DNA of 64,000 nt, from positions 4,960,001 through 5,024,000 of the forward strand of contig NC_013441.1 of the NCBI RefSeq assembly GCF_000024785.1. Direction: 5' to 3'. Every line of letters starts with the position of its first letter. The stretch's first letter is position 1. The notes under the pieces were generated by a model, which saw only the letters and a program-made list of their open reading frames with translations, searched no databases and was not told the origin of the DNA. Of the stretch, positions 44,344-52,690 are shown piece after piece. Source of the stretch: Gordonia bronchialis DSM 43247 (GTDB taxonomy: Bacteria; Actinomycetota; Actinomycetes; Mycobacteriales; Mycobacteriaceae). A program made the translations under genes and the position numbers.

Positions 44344-45786
44344 TCAGCGGATGGCGGTGGCGCGCACCAGGCCACCCTCACGCGGGATCATGGTCACATT
44401 GCGATGGCGCGGGCGTTCGGCGGGTTGTTCGGCCGGAGCCAGATCGACCCGCCGCAAGATCTCGGTGACCACGATCTCCAGTTCGGACATCGCCAGGGTC
44501 GCACCGAGGCAGCGACGGTTGCCGCCGCCGAAGGGCATGAGTGTGTGCGGGGCGGGCCGCACCCCGAGGAAGCGTTGCGGCTCGAAGGCGAAGGGGCGCT
44601 CGTAGAGGTCGTCGCGGTGATGCAGGAGCAGGATGCTGACCGCTGCGATGGTGCCCTCGTTCACCCGGTGGGCACCGAACTGCCAGGCCTGCTTCAGTTC
44701 TCGCACCACCAGCGGCACCACCGGCCGAGAGCGCATCGATTCGTTGAGGAGAGCGTCGAGGTAGTCGTCCTCGTCGGCCGCGGCGGCATCACGCGCATCG
44801 TGATATGCCGATGGTGTCCGGGTGAGGCGCTCGAAGGTCCAGGCCACAGTGTTCGCGGTGGTCTCGTGCCCGGCGAGTACCAGAGTCATCAGCTCGTCGC
44901 GAATCTCCCCGTCGGACAACGGATGACCGTCTTCGTCGACGGCCGCCAGCAACAGCGCAGCGATGTCGTCGCGTTGCGTCGCGGCAAATTCGGCGCGACG
45001 CTCGGCCAGCACGGCGGCGATCGCCTTGTCGACCGGCCGCAGCACCACCTTGGTGATGCCCACGGGTTCTTCACTGAAGCTGTTGGTCAGCTGGGCGATG
45101 GTGGCGACGGGGTGGGTGGACAACTTCAGGAGCCGCGTCATCGATGTCCGCAGGGCCGCTTCGGCATTCGTGGTCGGCCCGCCGTCCGGGAGTCCGAACA
45201 CCGCTGCCATGATGACGTCGAGAGTGATCTGCTGTGCCAGATCGACCAGCCGGATCTGTTCTCCGACGGGCCAGGTGTCGATCCGGGTGGCGGTGGCGTT
45301 CTCGATGCTGGAGCGATACGCGACAACCGATCGCCCGTGGAACCGGGGCATGAGCAGAGTGCGCTGCCGCCGGTGACGTGGACCGGTCGAGGTGAGCACC
45401 GAGTTCGGTCCGAGGATCGGCCGCAGCGGGGACTGTTTGGTCGCCGACGGCGCGATCGCCGGGTCGGCGGTCATGATCGACTTGATGTGTGCCGGATTAC
45501 ACAGCACCGCAAGCAGTTCCGGTCCGCCCGGGAATGAGTAGCTCAGTACGTCACCGTGTTCGGCGGCGTCGGCGAAGAGGACGTCACCCTGCCGCAGCGC
45601 GAACTGCAGCGACGTCCGCAGCGTTCGTGGGCGCAGCCGGGCGGGGGATGCGGAGACGATCTGGGTCGGGACCGGGCCGGCGGTGTCGTCGGCTCCGACG
45701 ATCCCCGACGCCGCGTCGTCGGGCCGGGTGTGCCACCGCGCCGGCGACGTGCGTATGTGCGGCGACAACAGATTCAACGCGGTCAC
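44344..45786 (-). CDS. Cytochrome P450
   Basis: 480 residues. The I-helix oxygen motif is LAGHETTANTV, the K-helix motif is ESMR and the heme-binding loop is FGGGNRRCLGATL with the Cys thiolate. The plan resembles the actinobacterial CYP110/CYP135-like group, but the substrate cannot be inferred. No ferredoxin or reductase gene is adjacent. GTG start at 45786; GATGGT lies 6 nt before it. Confidence 0.9.
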   Translation of the reverse strand: MTALNLLSPHIRTSPARWHTRPDDAASGIVGADDTAGPVPTQIVSASPARLRPRTLRTSLQFALRQGDVLFADAAEHGDVLSYSFPGGPELLAVLCNPAHIKSIMTADPAIAPSATKQSPLRPILGPNSVLTSTGPRHRRQRTLLMPRFHGRSVVAYRSSIENATATRIDTWPVGEQIRLVDLAQQITLDVIMAAVFGLPDGGPTTNAEAALRTSMTRLLKLSTHPVATIAQLTNSFSEEPVGITKVVLRPVDKAIAAVLAERRAEFAATQRDDIAALLLAAVDEDGHPLSDGEIRDELMTLVLAGHETTANTVAWTFERLTRTPSAYHDARDAAAADEDDYLDALLNESMRSRPVVPLVVRELKQAWQFGAHRVNEGTIAAVSILLLHHRDDLYERPFAFEPQRFLGVRPAPHTLMPFGGGNRRCLGATLAMSELEIVVTEILRRVDLAPAEQPAERPRHRNVTMIPREGGLVRATAIR

Positions 45787-45923
45787 GACGTCACCATCCC
45801 CTGACTCTCCGGATCACCCACACGGCCTCCACGATAAGCCGATTTGCGGCTGCGGTCATCGCCCATGAGACGGATGCGCCGCACCGACTGTAGGCGGAGG
45901 CGGTTCCACTCGTGGGTGGAGGA

Positions 45924-46436
45924 TCACAGCTTCCCGAAGGCCACCCCGCGGTAGGTCCATCCGTTGCCGGTGACCACCTGTGTGATGGGCTCCTTGAGTT
46001 CCTTGGTGGCGAACCGATAGTTGTATACCTGGCCGTAGTCGAGCTGCTCGGTGAACGCGTATGCGGTGCCGAACTCGACCCCGACCTTCTGGCCGCGAAA
46101 TCCCGATGCCGCGACGGACAATTCGGGCACCCCGGCACGCCATCGCACTTCCCATTCCCGGTCCACCGCCCGCACCTCGTGCGCCTCGGGGTCCAGACGC
46201 ATCAGAATCTGGAACGTTTTGCTCAGACCGGCTTTCGCGAAGATCTCATACCAGCGGGCGTCGACGATGCGCCATTCCGCTATCAGGTCGACGCCCTGAT
46301 CGGCGGCGTCACGGATCACGAAGGGCGCGGTCTCGCGGTTGACTGCCAGCAGGGCCGCCCGCACCTCGGCGGCGCTGCGCGGCTCGATGTCACCCGTGGG
46401 TCGTTTGGTTCCGGTGAAGATGTCGAACAATCCCAT
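45924..46436 (-). CDS. Hypothetical cytoplasmic protein
   Basis: 170 residues starting MGLFDIFTGTKRP. The body has mixed alpha/beta sequence (LIAEWRIVDARWYEIFAKAG, VRWRAGVPELSVAASGFRG, FTEQLDYGQVYNYRFATKE). It looks like a genuine conserved actinobacterial protein, but I do not recognise a domain. Flanked by short gaps, no operon partner. No signal or membrane segment. Confidence 0.6.
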   Translation of the reverse strand: MGLFDIFTGTKRPTGDIEPRSAAEVRAALLAVNRETAPFVIRDAADQGVDLIAEWRIVDARWYEIFAKAGLSKTFQILMRLDPEAHEVRAVDREWEVRWRAGVPELSVAASGFRGQKVGVEFGTAYAFTEQLDYGQVYNYRFATKELKEPITQVVTGNGWTYRGVAFGKL

Positions 46437-46532
46437 GCCCGCGCTCCTGTCTCGGTGGTGGTTGATCCAGTGTCACCGTGGCAGCGCGTTCTTGTGGCCG
46501 GCTTGGAGCGGACTTGCGCCTCCGACCGCGCA

Positions 46533-47174
46533 TCAACGTTCCGAGATGCCCGCCATCGCCAGCACTCCTTCGATCTGCGCCTGCACCGCCTCGCGCAGGT
46601 CGAAGGCGCGCGAGAGGTTGGGCCACGACCCGAGCAGGCCCGCGACCCGGGGAAGGCCGATCAGGTCGTCGGGGGTCAACCGCTCATGCCACGACGTCTC
46701 GCCGGGTTTTCGTCGCGCCAGGGTTTCCTGCCAGCCGAGTTCGGACTGGACCAGGTACCAGCAAGCCCGCCACAAGTCCAGTGAGCGTTGGTCGTCGAGG
46801 CCGAGTTCGCTTGTGGCGTCGAGGAATTGCTCGGCGAGGGTGAGAGCCGGTACGCCGACGTTGGTCCCGGTCGTGAGGATGGACACCACCCAGGGCAGTT
46901 CGCCGAGCCGCTCGTACATGTCCATCACGATCCCGGCCATGCGCTGGGTAGGGGTGCCGGTCGGCGGGGTCCACGGGATGCTCGCGGCAACGTCGGACAG
47001 CGCCATCGACAACAGCGCCGACTTGTTGGGCACGTAGTGGTAGAGCGTCATCGGTTTGGTGTCGAGGTCGGCAGCCAGCCGGCGCATGCTGAGGCCGTCG
47101 GGGCCGTCGGTCGCCAGAATCCGAATCGCGGCGTCGACGATCGTCTGGCGATCCAGGGACGGCGTCGGCGGCAT
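46533..47174 (-). CDS. TetR/AcrR family regulator of the adjacent MFS gene
   Basis: 213 residues. The helix-turn-helix LSMRRLAADLDTKPMTLYHY and the C-terminal domain of the TetR_C/TetR-VTR type are typical. It is divergent from an MFS exporter with 48 bp between the starts, and an 18-bp perfect palindrome begins at the base next to its ATG. This is the classic arrangement of a repressor of its own gene and an efflux pump. Confidence 0.88.
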   Translation of the reverse strand: MPPTPSLDRQTIVDAAIRILATDGPDGLSMRRLAADLDTKPMTLYHYVPNKSALLSMALSDVAASIPWTPPTGTPTQRMAGIVMDMYERLGELPWVVSILTTGTNVGVPALTLAEQFLDATSELGLDDQRSLDLWRACWYLVQSELGWQETLARRKPGETSWHERLTPDDLIGLPRVAGLLGSWPNLSRAFDLREAVQAQIEGVLAMAGISER

Positions 47175-47192
47175 TGTCGTACGCGTACGACA
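47175..47192. promoter_or_regulatory. 18-bp perfect palindromic operator
   Basis: TGTCGTACGCGTACGACA, directly adjoining the TetR ATG at 47174 and 30 bp from the MFS ATG at 47223. It is the probable TetR binding site. Confidence 0.85.
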
Positions 47193-47222
47193 TCCCTGGC
47201 CGGCTGCTCTTTCGGAGGTCCC

Positions 47223-48626
47223 ATGGTTCTCACCTCATCGCGACCCACCCGGGCGGTCTCGCTGTTCGTGGCGGTCTTCGTGTTGCAGTTCCTCGTCGCA
47301 GTCGACATGTCACTGGTCAACATCGCGTTGCCGGCCATGGCCGACGATCTCGGCTTCACGGCGACCGGACTGCAATGGGTGGTCAACGCCTACCTGCTGT
47401 GCTTCGCCGGATTCATGCTCCTCGGCGGCCGGCGGGGCGACTGGTTCGGACGACGCCGGGTGATCGTGGTGGGGCTGATCGTGTTCGCGGCGGCGAGCGT
47501 CGTCGGCGGTCTCGCCGCCGTCCCGTGGGTCCTGGTCGCCGCCCGTGCGGTGCAGGGCGTCGCGGCCGCCCTCCTCGCACCCGCCGCATTGGCCCTGGTC
47601 ACCATCTCCGACGACACTCGACGCAAGAAGGCAATGGGACTCTGGGCGGCTGCCGGTGCCGCGGGAGGCGCCGTGGGCGTGGTCGCCAGCGGCCTGCTCA
47701 CCCAATGGTGGGATTGGCGCGCGGTGATGTTCGTGAACGTGCCGATCATCGTCGTCGGCCTGGCCGCGACATGGCGTGGCGTGGCCGGGCACGACGAGCA
47801 TGATCGAAGCCGGCTCGACGTTCTCGGCGGAGTGCTGATCACCGCATCGGTCACCGCGCTGGTCTTCGCGGTGACCTCCACCGACATCCACGGATGGACG
47901 TCGGCGCGCACGCTGATCGCCCTGGCCGCGGCAACGGTTCTGTGTGCCTGGTTCGTGCCTACCGAGCGCAGGGCCCCGCACCCACTGATGCCGCCCCGGT
48001 TGCCCGCCCCCCGAAGTATTCTGGGCGCCAACGTCTTCGGGTTCATGCTCGCTGCCGGACAACTGGCCGCGTTCTACTTCTGCTCGTTGTACGTGCAGAC
48101 CGTCTGGGATGTGGAGCCGGCGATCGCCGGGGTGCTGTTCCTGCCGTTCTGCGGCTTCGTGGTCGTGGGTATCGCGGTGTCCGGGAAGCTCGTGGCGCGC
48201 TTCGGCCCGCGCAACACCATCGCCGGCCTCGGTGTGCTCGGCGCCCTCGGTCTGGCCGTATTCGCCCGCATGCCAGCCGATTTCGACTTCTGGCTCGGTA
48301 TCCTCCTGCCGTCGGCCATCACCGCGACCGGCATCGGCGGTTCGATGGTGCTTCTCGGCGTGGCCGGGACCGCCGGAGTCGACGCCCGCGATGCCGGCGC
48401 GGCGTCGGGCGTGCTCAACAGTTCACGCCAGCTCGGCGGCACATTCGGGCTCGCCGTACTCGTCACCATCGCCGCGCACGCCACGTTGCCGCGCGACGGC
48501 TACCAACTCGGACTGGCCGTCGGAGCCGTGTTCCTGCTCGTGGGAAGTGTTGCGGCGTGGCTCATCCTGCCGCGGTCGACGGAGGATGCCGACGTTGCCG
48601 AGGCTGTCACGACGGCCGGGATCTGA
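47223..48626 (+). CDS. MFS drug/metabolite exporter (DHA2, EmrB/QacA-like)
   Basis: 467 residues with about 14 hydrophobic segments. The first helix has the motif DMSLVNIALPAMADDLGF, loop 2-3 contains GGRRGDWFGRRRV (motif A) and the motif C region is AAGAAGGAVGVVASGLL. It probably exports hydrophobic compounds by proton antiport. GGAGG precedes ATG 47223. Regulation by the divergent TetR protein through the palindrome is strongly suggested. Substrate unknown. Confidence 0.88.
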   Translation: MVLTSSRPTRAVSLFVAVFVLQFLVAVDMSLVNIALPAMADDLGFTATGLQWVVNAYLLCFAGFMLLGGRRGDWFGRRRVIVVGLIVFAAASVVGGLAAVPWVLVAARAVQGVAAALLAPAALALVTISDDTRRKKAMGLWAAAGAAGGAVGVVASGLLTQWWDWRAVMFVNVPIIVVGLAATWRGVAGHDEHDRSRLDVLGGVLITASVTALVFAVTSTDIHGWTSARTLIALAAATVLCAWFVPTERRAPHPLMPPRLPAPRSILGANVFGFMLAAGQLAAFYFCSLYVQTVWDVEPAIAGVLFLPFCGFVVVGIAVSGKLVARFGPRNTIAGLGVLGALGLAVFARMPADFDFWLGILLPSAITATGIGGSMVLLGVAGTAGVDARDAGAASGVLNSSRQLGGTFGLAVLVTIAAHATLPRDGYQLGLAVGAVFLLVGSVAAWLILPRSTEDADVAEAVTTAGI

Positions 48627-48627
48627 C

Positions 48628-48689
48628 GGTATGACTCACTCATACCCTCAATTGTTTGATAAGTGAGGGCATGATGTCGCCATGCCCTC
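48628..48689. promoter_or_regulatory. Nested inverted repeats between the MFS gene and the SWIM operon
   Basis: GGTATGA-N5-TCATACC (48628-48646), then CCCTCA...TGAGGG (48645-48669) and GAGGGCAT-N9-ATGCCCTC (48665-48689). The last could terminate the MFS transcript. The first is more like an operator. The rest up to 48822 is the presumed promoter region of the five-gene operon. Confidence 0.5.
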
Positions 48690-48822
48690 GGATCCGCGTG
48701 CAACCTCACACGGTGGGGAGCGGGTCACCGGGCTACAACGGAATCGCATGTGGCACGCAGTCGAGGTGACCGAGATTTGGTGTGTCTGGCCAATGTCCGA
48801 GGCGTGTGATTGATTGGTCGCC

Positions 48823-50130
48823 ATGGGGGAGCGATGGACGGTCGACCAGGTGCTGATGCTGGCGCCCGACGCCGCGTCGGTCCGGGCCGGTCAGAAACTC
48901 GCCACCCCGACGCCGTGGACAGCCACCGGCCACCGTCTGGGCGCGGTGTGGGGTCTGTGCGCGGGCAGCGGCAGAACTCCCTACCGGACCGTCGTCGATC
49001 TCACGGCGCCCGCGTACAAATGCTCCTGCCCGTCCCGCAAGTTTCCGTGCAAGCATGCGATCGGCCTGCTCCTGCTGTGGAGTGAGGGTTCGGTCCCGGA
49101 GGCAACCGAACCACCCGACGACGCCGCGGAGTGGCTCGCCGGCCGCGCAGCGCGAACGGTCACACCCAAGGCGTCGGCACCGCCGAAGGACCCGGCGCAG
49201 GCAGCAAAAACCGCTGCTCAGCGCGCCGACCGGGTGCGCGCGGGCGTCGAGGAACTGCAGCTGTGGCTCACCGATCAGGTGGCCAACGGCCTCGCCGGCG
49301 CCGAGGCCGACGCGTACCGCCGATTCGACACCGTCGCCGCACGGCTCGTCGACGCCCAGGCGCCCGGTCTCGCGCGCCGCGTCCGGCGTCTGCCGGAGCT
49401 GATCGTGACCGGTGACGGTGCCGACTGGCCGGACCGCCTTCTGGCGGAGTTCGGGCGGCTGTGGTCGTTGACCGTCGCCCACCAGCGTCTCGATCAACTC
49501 CCGGAACCTCTGCAGCACACGGTGCGACGCCACGTCGGCTATCAGACGTCGCGCGCCGATGTCCTGGCGACACCGGGGGTCACCGACACCTGGGCGTTTG
49601 TCGGGTCGCGCACCACCGAGGAAGACCGCCTGCAGGCACGACGTACCTACGTCTTCGGCGTCGAATCCGGGCGGTTCGGCCTGATCCTCGACTACGCTCC
49701 CACCGGCGCAGTGCTGCCCACCTACCCGGTGATCGGGTCGGCGCTGCGGACCGCCATGCACTTTTATCCCGGAAACCCCGACTTGCGGTGCCTGCCCGAC
49801 GAGCAACCCGCCACCTTGGTCGAGGTGCCATCACTGCCGTTCGCGACTGTTGCCGACGCGCGGCGCCGGTTGGCCGACGCGGTCGCTACCGATCCCTGGC
49901 TGTCGGTTCACCCGGTTCTGATCGGTGGATGGCTCGCGCGGACCGCCACGGGCAGGGCTGCCCTGGTCGACGACGCGGGGGCGGCGGTCGAACTCCTCGA
50001 TGTCGACGCGCGCTGGGCGATGCTCCTCGCCCTCAGTGGTGGGCAGCGCATCGGCGTCGTCGGCGACTTCGGCGTACACGGGCTCGATCCGTTCGCCATC
50101 CAGCTCGACGGGCAGGTGGTGGGCCTGTGA
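48823..50130 (+). CDS. SWIM zinc-finger protein, first gene of the five-gene MoxR/VWA operon
   Basis: 435 residues. The SWIM motif is C67-x-C69-x6-C76-x-H78 (YKCSCPSRKFPCKHAIG), a zinc finger that binds DNA or protein. An Ala/Pro-rich linker (110-130) and a long helical and beta-rich C-terminal region of unknown fold follow (SRTTEEDRLQARRTYVFGVE; LSVHPVLIGGWLARTATG). It is the counterpart of E. coli YehQ-type SWIM proteins. The next gene starts within its stop (GTGA). ATG 48823 was preferred to a GTG at 48814. Confidence 0.82.
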   Translation: MGERWTVDQVLMLAPDAASVRAGQKLATPTPWTATGHRLGAVWGLCAGSGRTPYRTVVDLTAPAYKCSCPSRKFPCKHAIGLLLLWSEGSVPEATEPPDDAAEWLAGRAARTVTPKASAPPKDPAQAAKTAAQRADRVRAGVEELQLWLTDQVANGLAGAEADAYRRFDTVAARLVDAQAPGLARRVRRLPELIVTGDGADWPDRLLAEFGRLWSLTVAHQRLDQLPEPLQHTVRRHVGYQTSRADVLATPGVTDTWAFVGSRTTEEDRLQARRTYVFGVESGRFGLILDYAPTGAVLPTYPVIGSALRTAMHFYPGNPDLRCLPDEQPATLVEVPSLPFATVADARRRLADAVATDPWLSVHPVLIGGWLARTATGRAALVDDAGAAVELLDVDARWAMLLALSGGQRIGVVGDFGVHGLDPFAIQLDGQVVGL

Positions 50131-51593
50131 GTACCTGGGAAGAGGTGGTGTCCGCGGCGCTGGTCGGAGCACGTACCCGCGCCGTGGACGCAGAGAACCT
50201 GGATGCGGTTGTCGCCCAGCATGTCACGAGAGTTGTCGATACCGACCCGTCGATCCGGGTCCTGCAGATCGCCGCCCTCACCGCGGTGGCCACGCAGGCC
50301 AGCGGACCCGTCCCCGACCTCACGGCACAACCGCTGCCACCGGTTCCCGCCGACCCACGGCCCCTGATGTCCGAACTCGCGTCCGCGCACGTCGGCCGAG
50401 CATTCACCCTGTCACCCGCGGTAGCCAACTGGTGTGTGGACCTGTTGTCGCACAGCCGATTCCGTCCACCGATGCGGCTACTTCCGGACCTGTTGCGCCG
50501 GACCGCTCACAATGTGGCGATCCGGCCGAAGATCGAGCGGATCGCCGGACCGGCCGGGTACTGGCTGGCCGAATATGCACCGGACCTCGGAGCCGTCCTG
50601 CCGCGGGAGGAGGTGGGGACCACTACCCGAGAGGATCCCACGGTCTGGACCCACGGGGCGTTATCGGAACGGACCGCGTACCTGCGCGCCCTCCGCGGAC
50701 GTGACCCCATCGCCGGTGCCGAACTGCTCGCCGCAGGTTGGGCGTCGGAAAGCGGACCCGACCGCGAAGCCCTCCTCGACACGCTGACGCAGGGCGCGTC
50801 CGTCGCCGACGAGGATTTCCTTGAACGAGCGCTCGATGACCGACGCGGCGCGGTACGGGCCACCGCGGCGCGCATACTCGACATCATTCCCGAATCCGGT
50901 TTGCAACAACGCCTTTTCGCGGCCGCCTCGCCGCACCTCGAGATGCGTGGACGCCTGCGCAAGAAGCTACATGTCACGCTGCCGGCCGAACCCGACGACG
51001 ATCTGCGACGCGACGGCATCACCGTGAAACCACCGAGGGGGACCGGGCTGCGGGTGTGGGTCCTCGCGCAACTGCTGTCGCGCATCCCACCCAGCCGCTG
51101 GGAAGCCCAGTTGGGCGCCGACCCCACCACCATCGTCGACGCCATCGGCCCCGAGGACGGTGTCGTGGTCGAGAGTCTGTGCCGCGCAGCAGTTCTCCAC
51201 CGCGATCAGCGGTGGGCCGACGCCCTGGTCGGACATCGGGAGGCCCTCCCCGATGTTGCGCGGGCAGCGTCGACCGCCCGGCTGGTGTCTGTCTACCCCG
51301 ACCTGCCGGCGGAGAAGCTGCCGGCGTTGCTCGCGCTCATTGACGCGCCGTGGCCTGAGCCGATTGCCCGGCATACCTTTGCTGCCGTTGCCCGGTTGCT
51401 GCGCGAGAACACCTATTCCGCCCCGGCGGCCGCGCGACTTCTCGACGCGCTCGCCGTCGGCCTGCCCGCTACCGACCGGTGGCAGGAGGCCGTCGCCCAG
51501 CTGTCAGCCACCGCCGTCACCGGGCACGCCCAGCTGGCCGTGGTCAGCGAGGCCCTCCGCGTCCGATCCGTCCTCACCAAGGAGTTGCAGTGA
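50127..51593 (+). CDS. DUF5691 protein, second gene of the operon
   Basis: 488 residues, mostly helical and repeat-like, starting STWEEVVSAALVGARTRAVD, the usual opening of the family. No catalytic motif is obvious. The central HEAT-like section (SERTAYLRALRGRDPIAGAE, EDFLERALDDRRGAVRATAA) suggests a scaffold. It is always near SWIM and MoxR genes in such clusters, as far as I know. GTG start overlaps the SWIM stop and its own stop overlaps the next start. Confidence 0.75.
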   Translation: MSTWEEVVSAALVGARTRAVDAENLDAVVAQHVTRVVDTDPSIRVLQIAALTAVATQASGPVPDLTAQPLPPVPADPRPLMSELASAHVGRAFTLSPAVANWCVDLLSHSRFRPPMRLLPDLLRRTAHNVAIRPKIERIAGPAGYWLAEYAPDLGAVLPREEVGTTTREDPTVWTHGALSERTAYLRALRGRDPIAGAELLAAGWASESGPDREALLDTLTQGASVADEDFLERALDDRRGAVRATAARILDIIPESGLQQRLFAAASPHLEMRGRLRKKLHVTLPAEPDDDLRRDGITVKPPRGTGLRVWVLAQLLSRIPPSRWEAQLGADPTTIVDAIGPEDGVVVESLCRAAVLHRDQRWADALVGHREALPDVARAASTARLVSVYPDLPAEKLPALLALIDAPWPEPIARHTFAAVARLLRENTYSAPAAARLLDALAVGLPATDRWQEAVAQLSATAVTGHAQLAVVSEALRVRSVLTKELQ

Positions 51594-52690
51594 CCGAGAA
51601 CCACCAGACCGACGATCTACTGCGACCGCACGCCGAACAGCTGTATGCCGATGAGCTCGCCGCGCTGCGCGCGCAGGATCACGCCACCCGGCCGACGAAC
51701 TGGATGCTCTCTCCGTCGGCCGTCGTCACCTATCTCCTCGGCGGTGAACTCGACGACGGAACCACCATCTCGCCCAAGTACATCGGGCCGCGGCGCCTCA
51801 TGGAGGTGGCGGTCGCGACACTCGCCACCGACCGCGCACTGCTCCTGCTGGGAGTACCCGGCACGGCGAAAACGTGGGTGTCGGAGCACCTGTCCGCCGC
51901 GATCAGCGGGACGTCCACGCTGCTCGTGCAGGGCACCGCGGGCACACCGGAGGAGGCCATCCGATACGGCTGGAACTATGCCCGCCTCATCGCCGAGGGA
52001 CCGAGCCGGGAGGCGCTCGTGCCGTCGCCCATCATGACGGCCATGGAGCAGGGCAAGATAGCCCGGCTCGAGGAGCTGACCCGCATCCCGTCCGACGTTC
52101 AGGATGCGCTGATCACGGTGCTCAGCGAAAAGACCCTGCCCGTACCCGAACTCGGGATCGAGGTGCAGGCCGCCAAGGGGTTCAGCGTGATCGCGACCGC
52201 CAACGACCGGGACCGCGGCGTCAACGAGCTGTCGTCGGCGTTGCGACGGCGCTTCAACACCGTCGTCCTTCCGCTGCCGGCGACCGCCGACGAGGAGGTG
52301 GCGATCGTGACCCAACGCGTCGCGGCGCTCGGTAAAAGCCTCGAACTTCCCGACCTGCCGTCGGCCACCGAGGAGATCCGGCGCGTCGTCACCGTGTTCC
52401 GCGAAATGCGTTCCGGCGTCACCGAAGACGGACGGGCCAAGGTGAAGCAACCCAGCGGAACCCTGTCCACCGCCGAAGCGATCTCGGTGATCACGCATGG
52501 TCTGGCGATGTCGGTGCACTTCGGCGACGGGGTACTACGACCGAGTGACGTGGCAGCCGGCATCCACGGCGCCGTGATCAAGGACCCCGCCGCAGACACC
52601 GCGATCTGGACCGAATACCTCGAAGGCGTCATCCGCGAACGTGCGGACTGGGCGGACTTCTACCGCGCCGCCCGTGGCGCACTACGATGA
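51590..52690 (+). CDS. MoxR-family AAA+ ATPase, third gene of the operon
   Basis: 366 residues. Walker A is GVPGTAKT (88-95); the acidic Walker B-like segment is ARLEEL (158-163). Sensor 1 Asn is in IATANDRDRG (about 205), and the arginine-rich SSALRRRF is near 214-222. MoxR proteins remodel or activate partner complexes through VWA proteins, and one lies in this operon. The family fits E. coli YehL. GTG start with AAGGAG upstream, overlapping the DUF5691 stop (GTGA). Confidence 0.88.
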   Translation: MTENHQTDDLLRPHAEQLYADELAALRAQDHATRPTNWMLSPSAVVTYLLGGELDDGTTISPKYIGPRRLMEVAVATLATDRALLLLGVPGTAKTWVSEHLSAAISGTSTLLVQGTAGTPEEAIRYGWNYARLIAEGPSREALVPSPIMTAMEQGKIARLEELTRIPSDVQDALITVLSEKTLPVPELGIEVQAAKGFSVIATANDRDRGVNELSSALRRRFNTVVLPLPATADEEVAIVTQRVAALGKSLELPDLPSATEEIRRVVTVFREMRSGVTEDGRAKVKQPSGTLSTAEAISVITHGLAMSVHFGDGVLRPSDVAAGIHGAVIKDPAADTAIWTEYLEGVIRERADWADFYRAARGALR

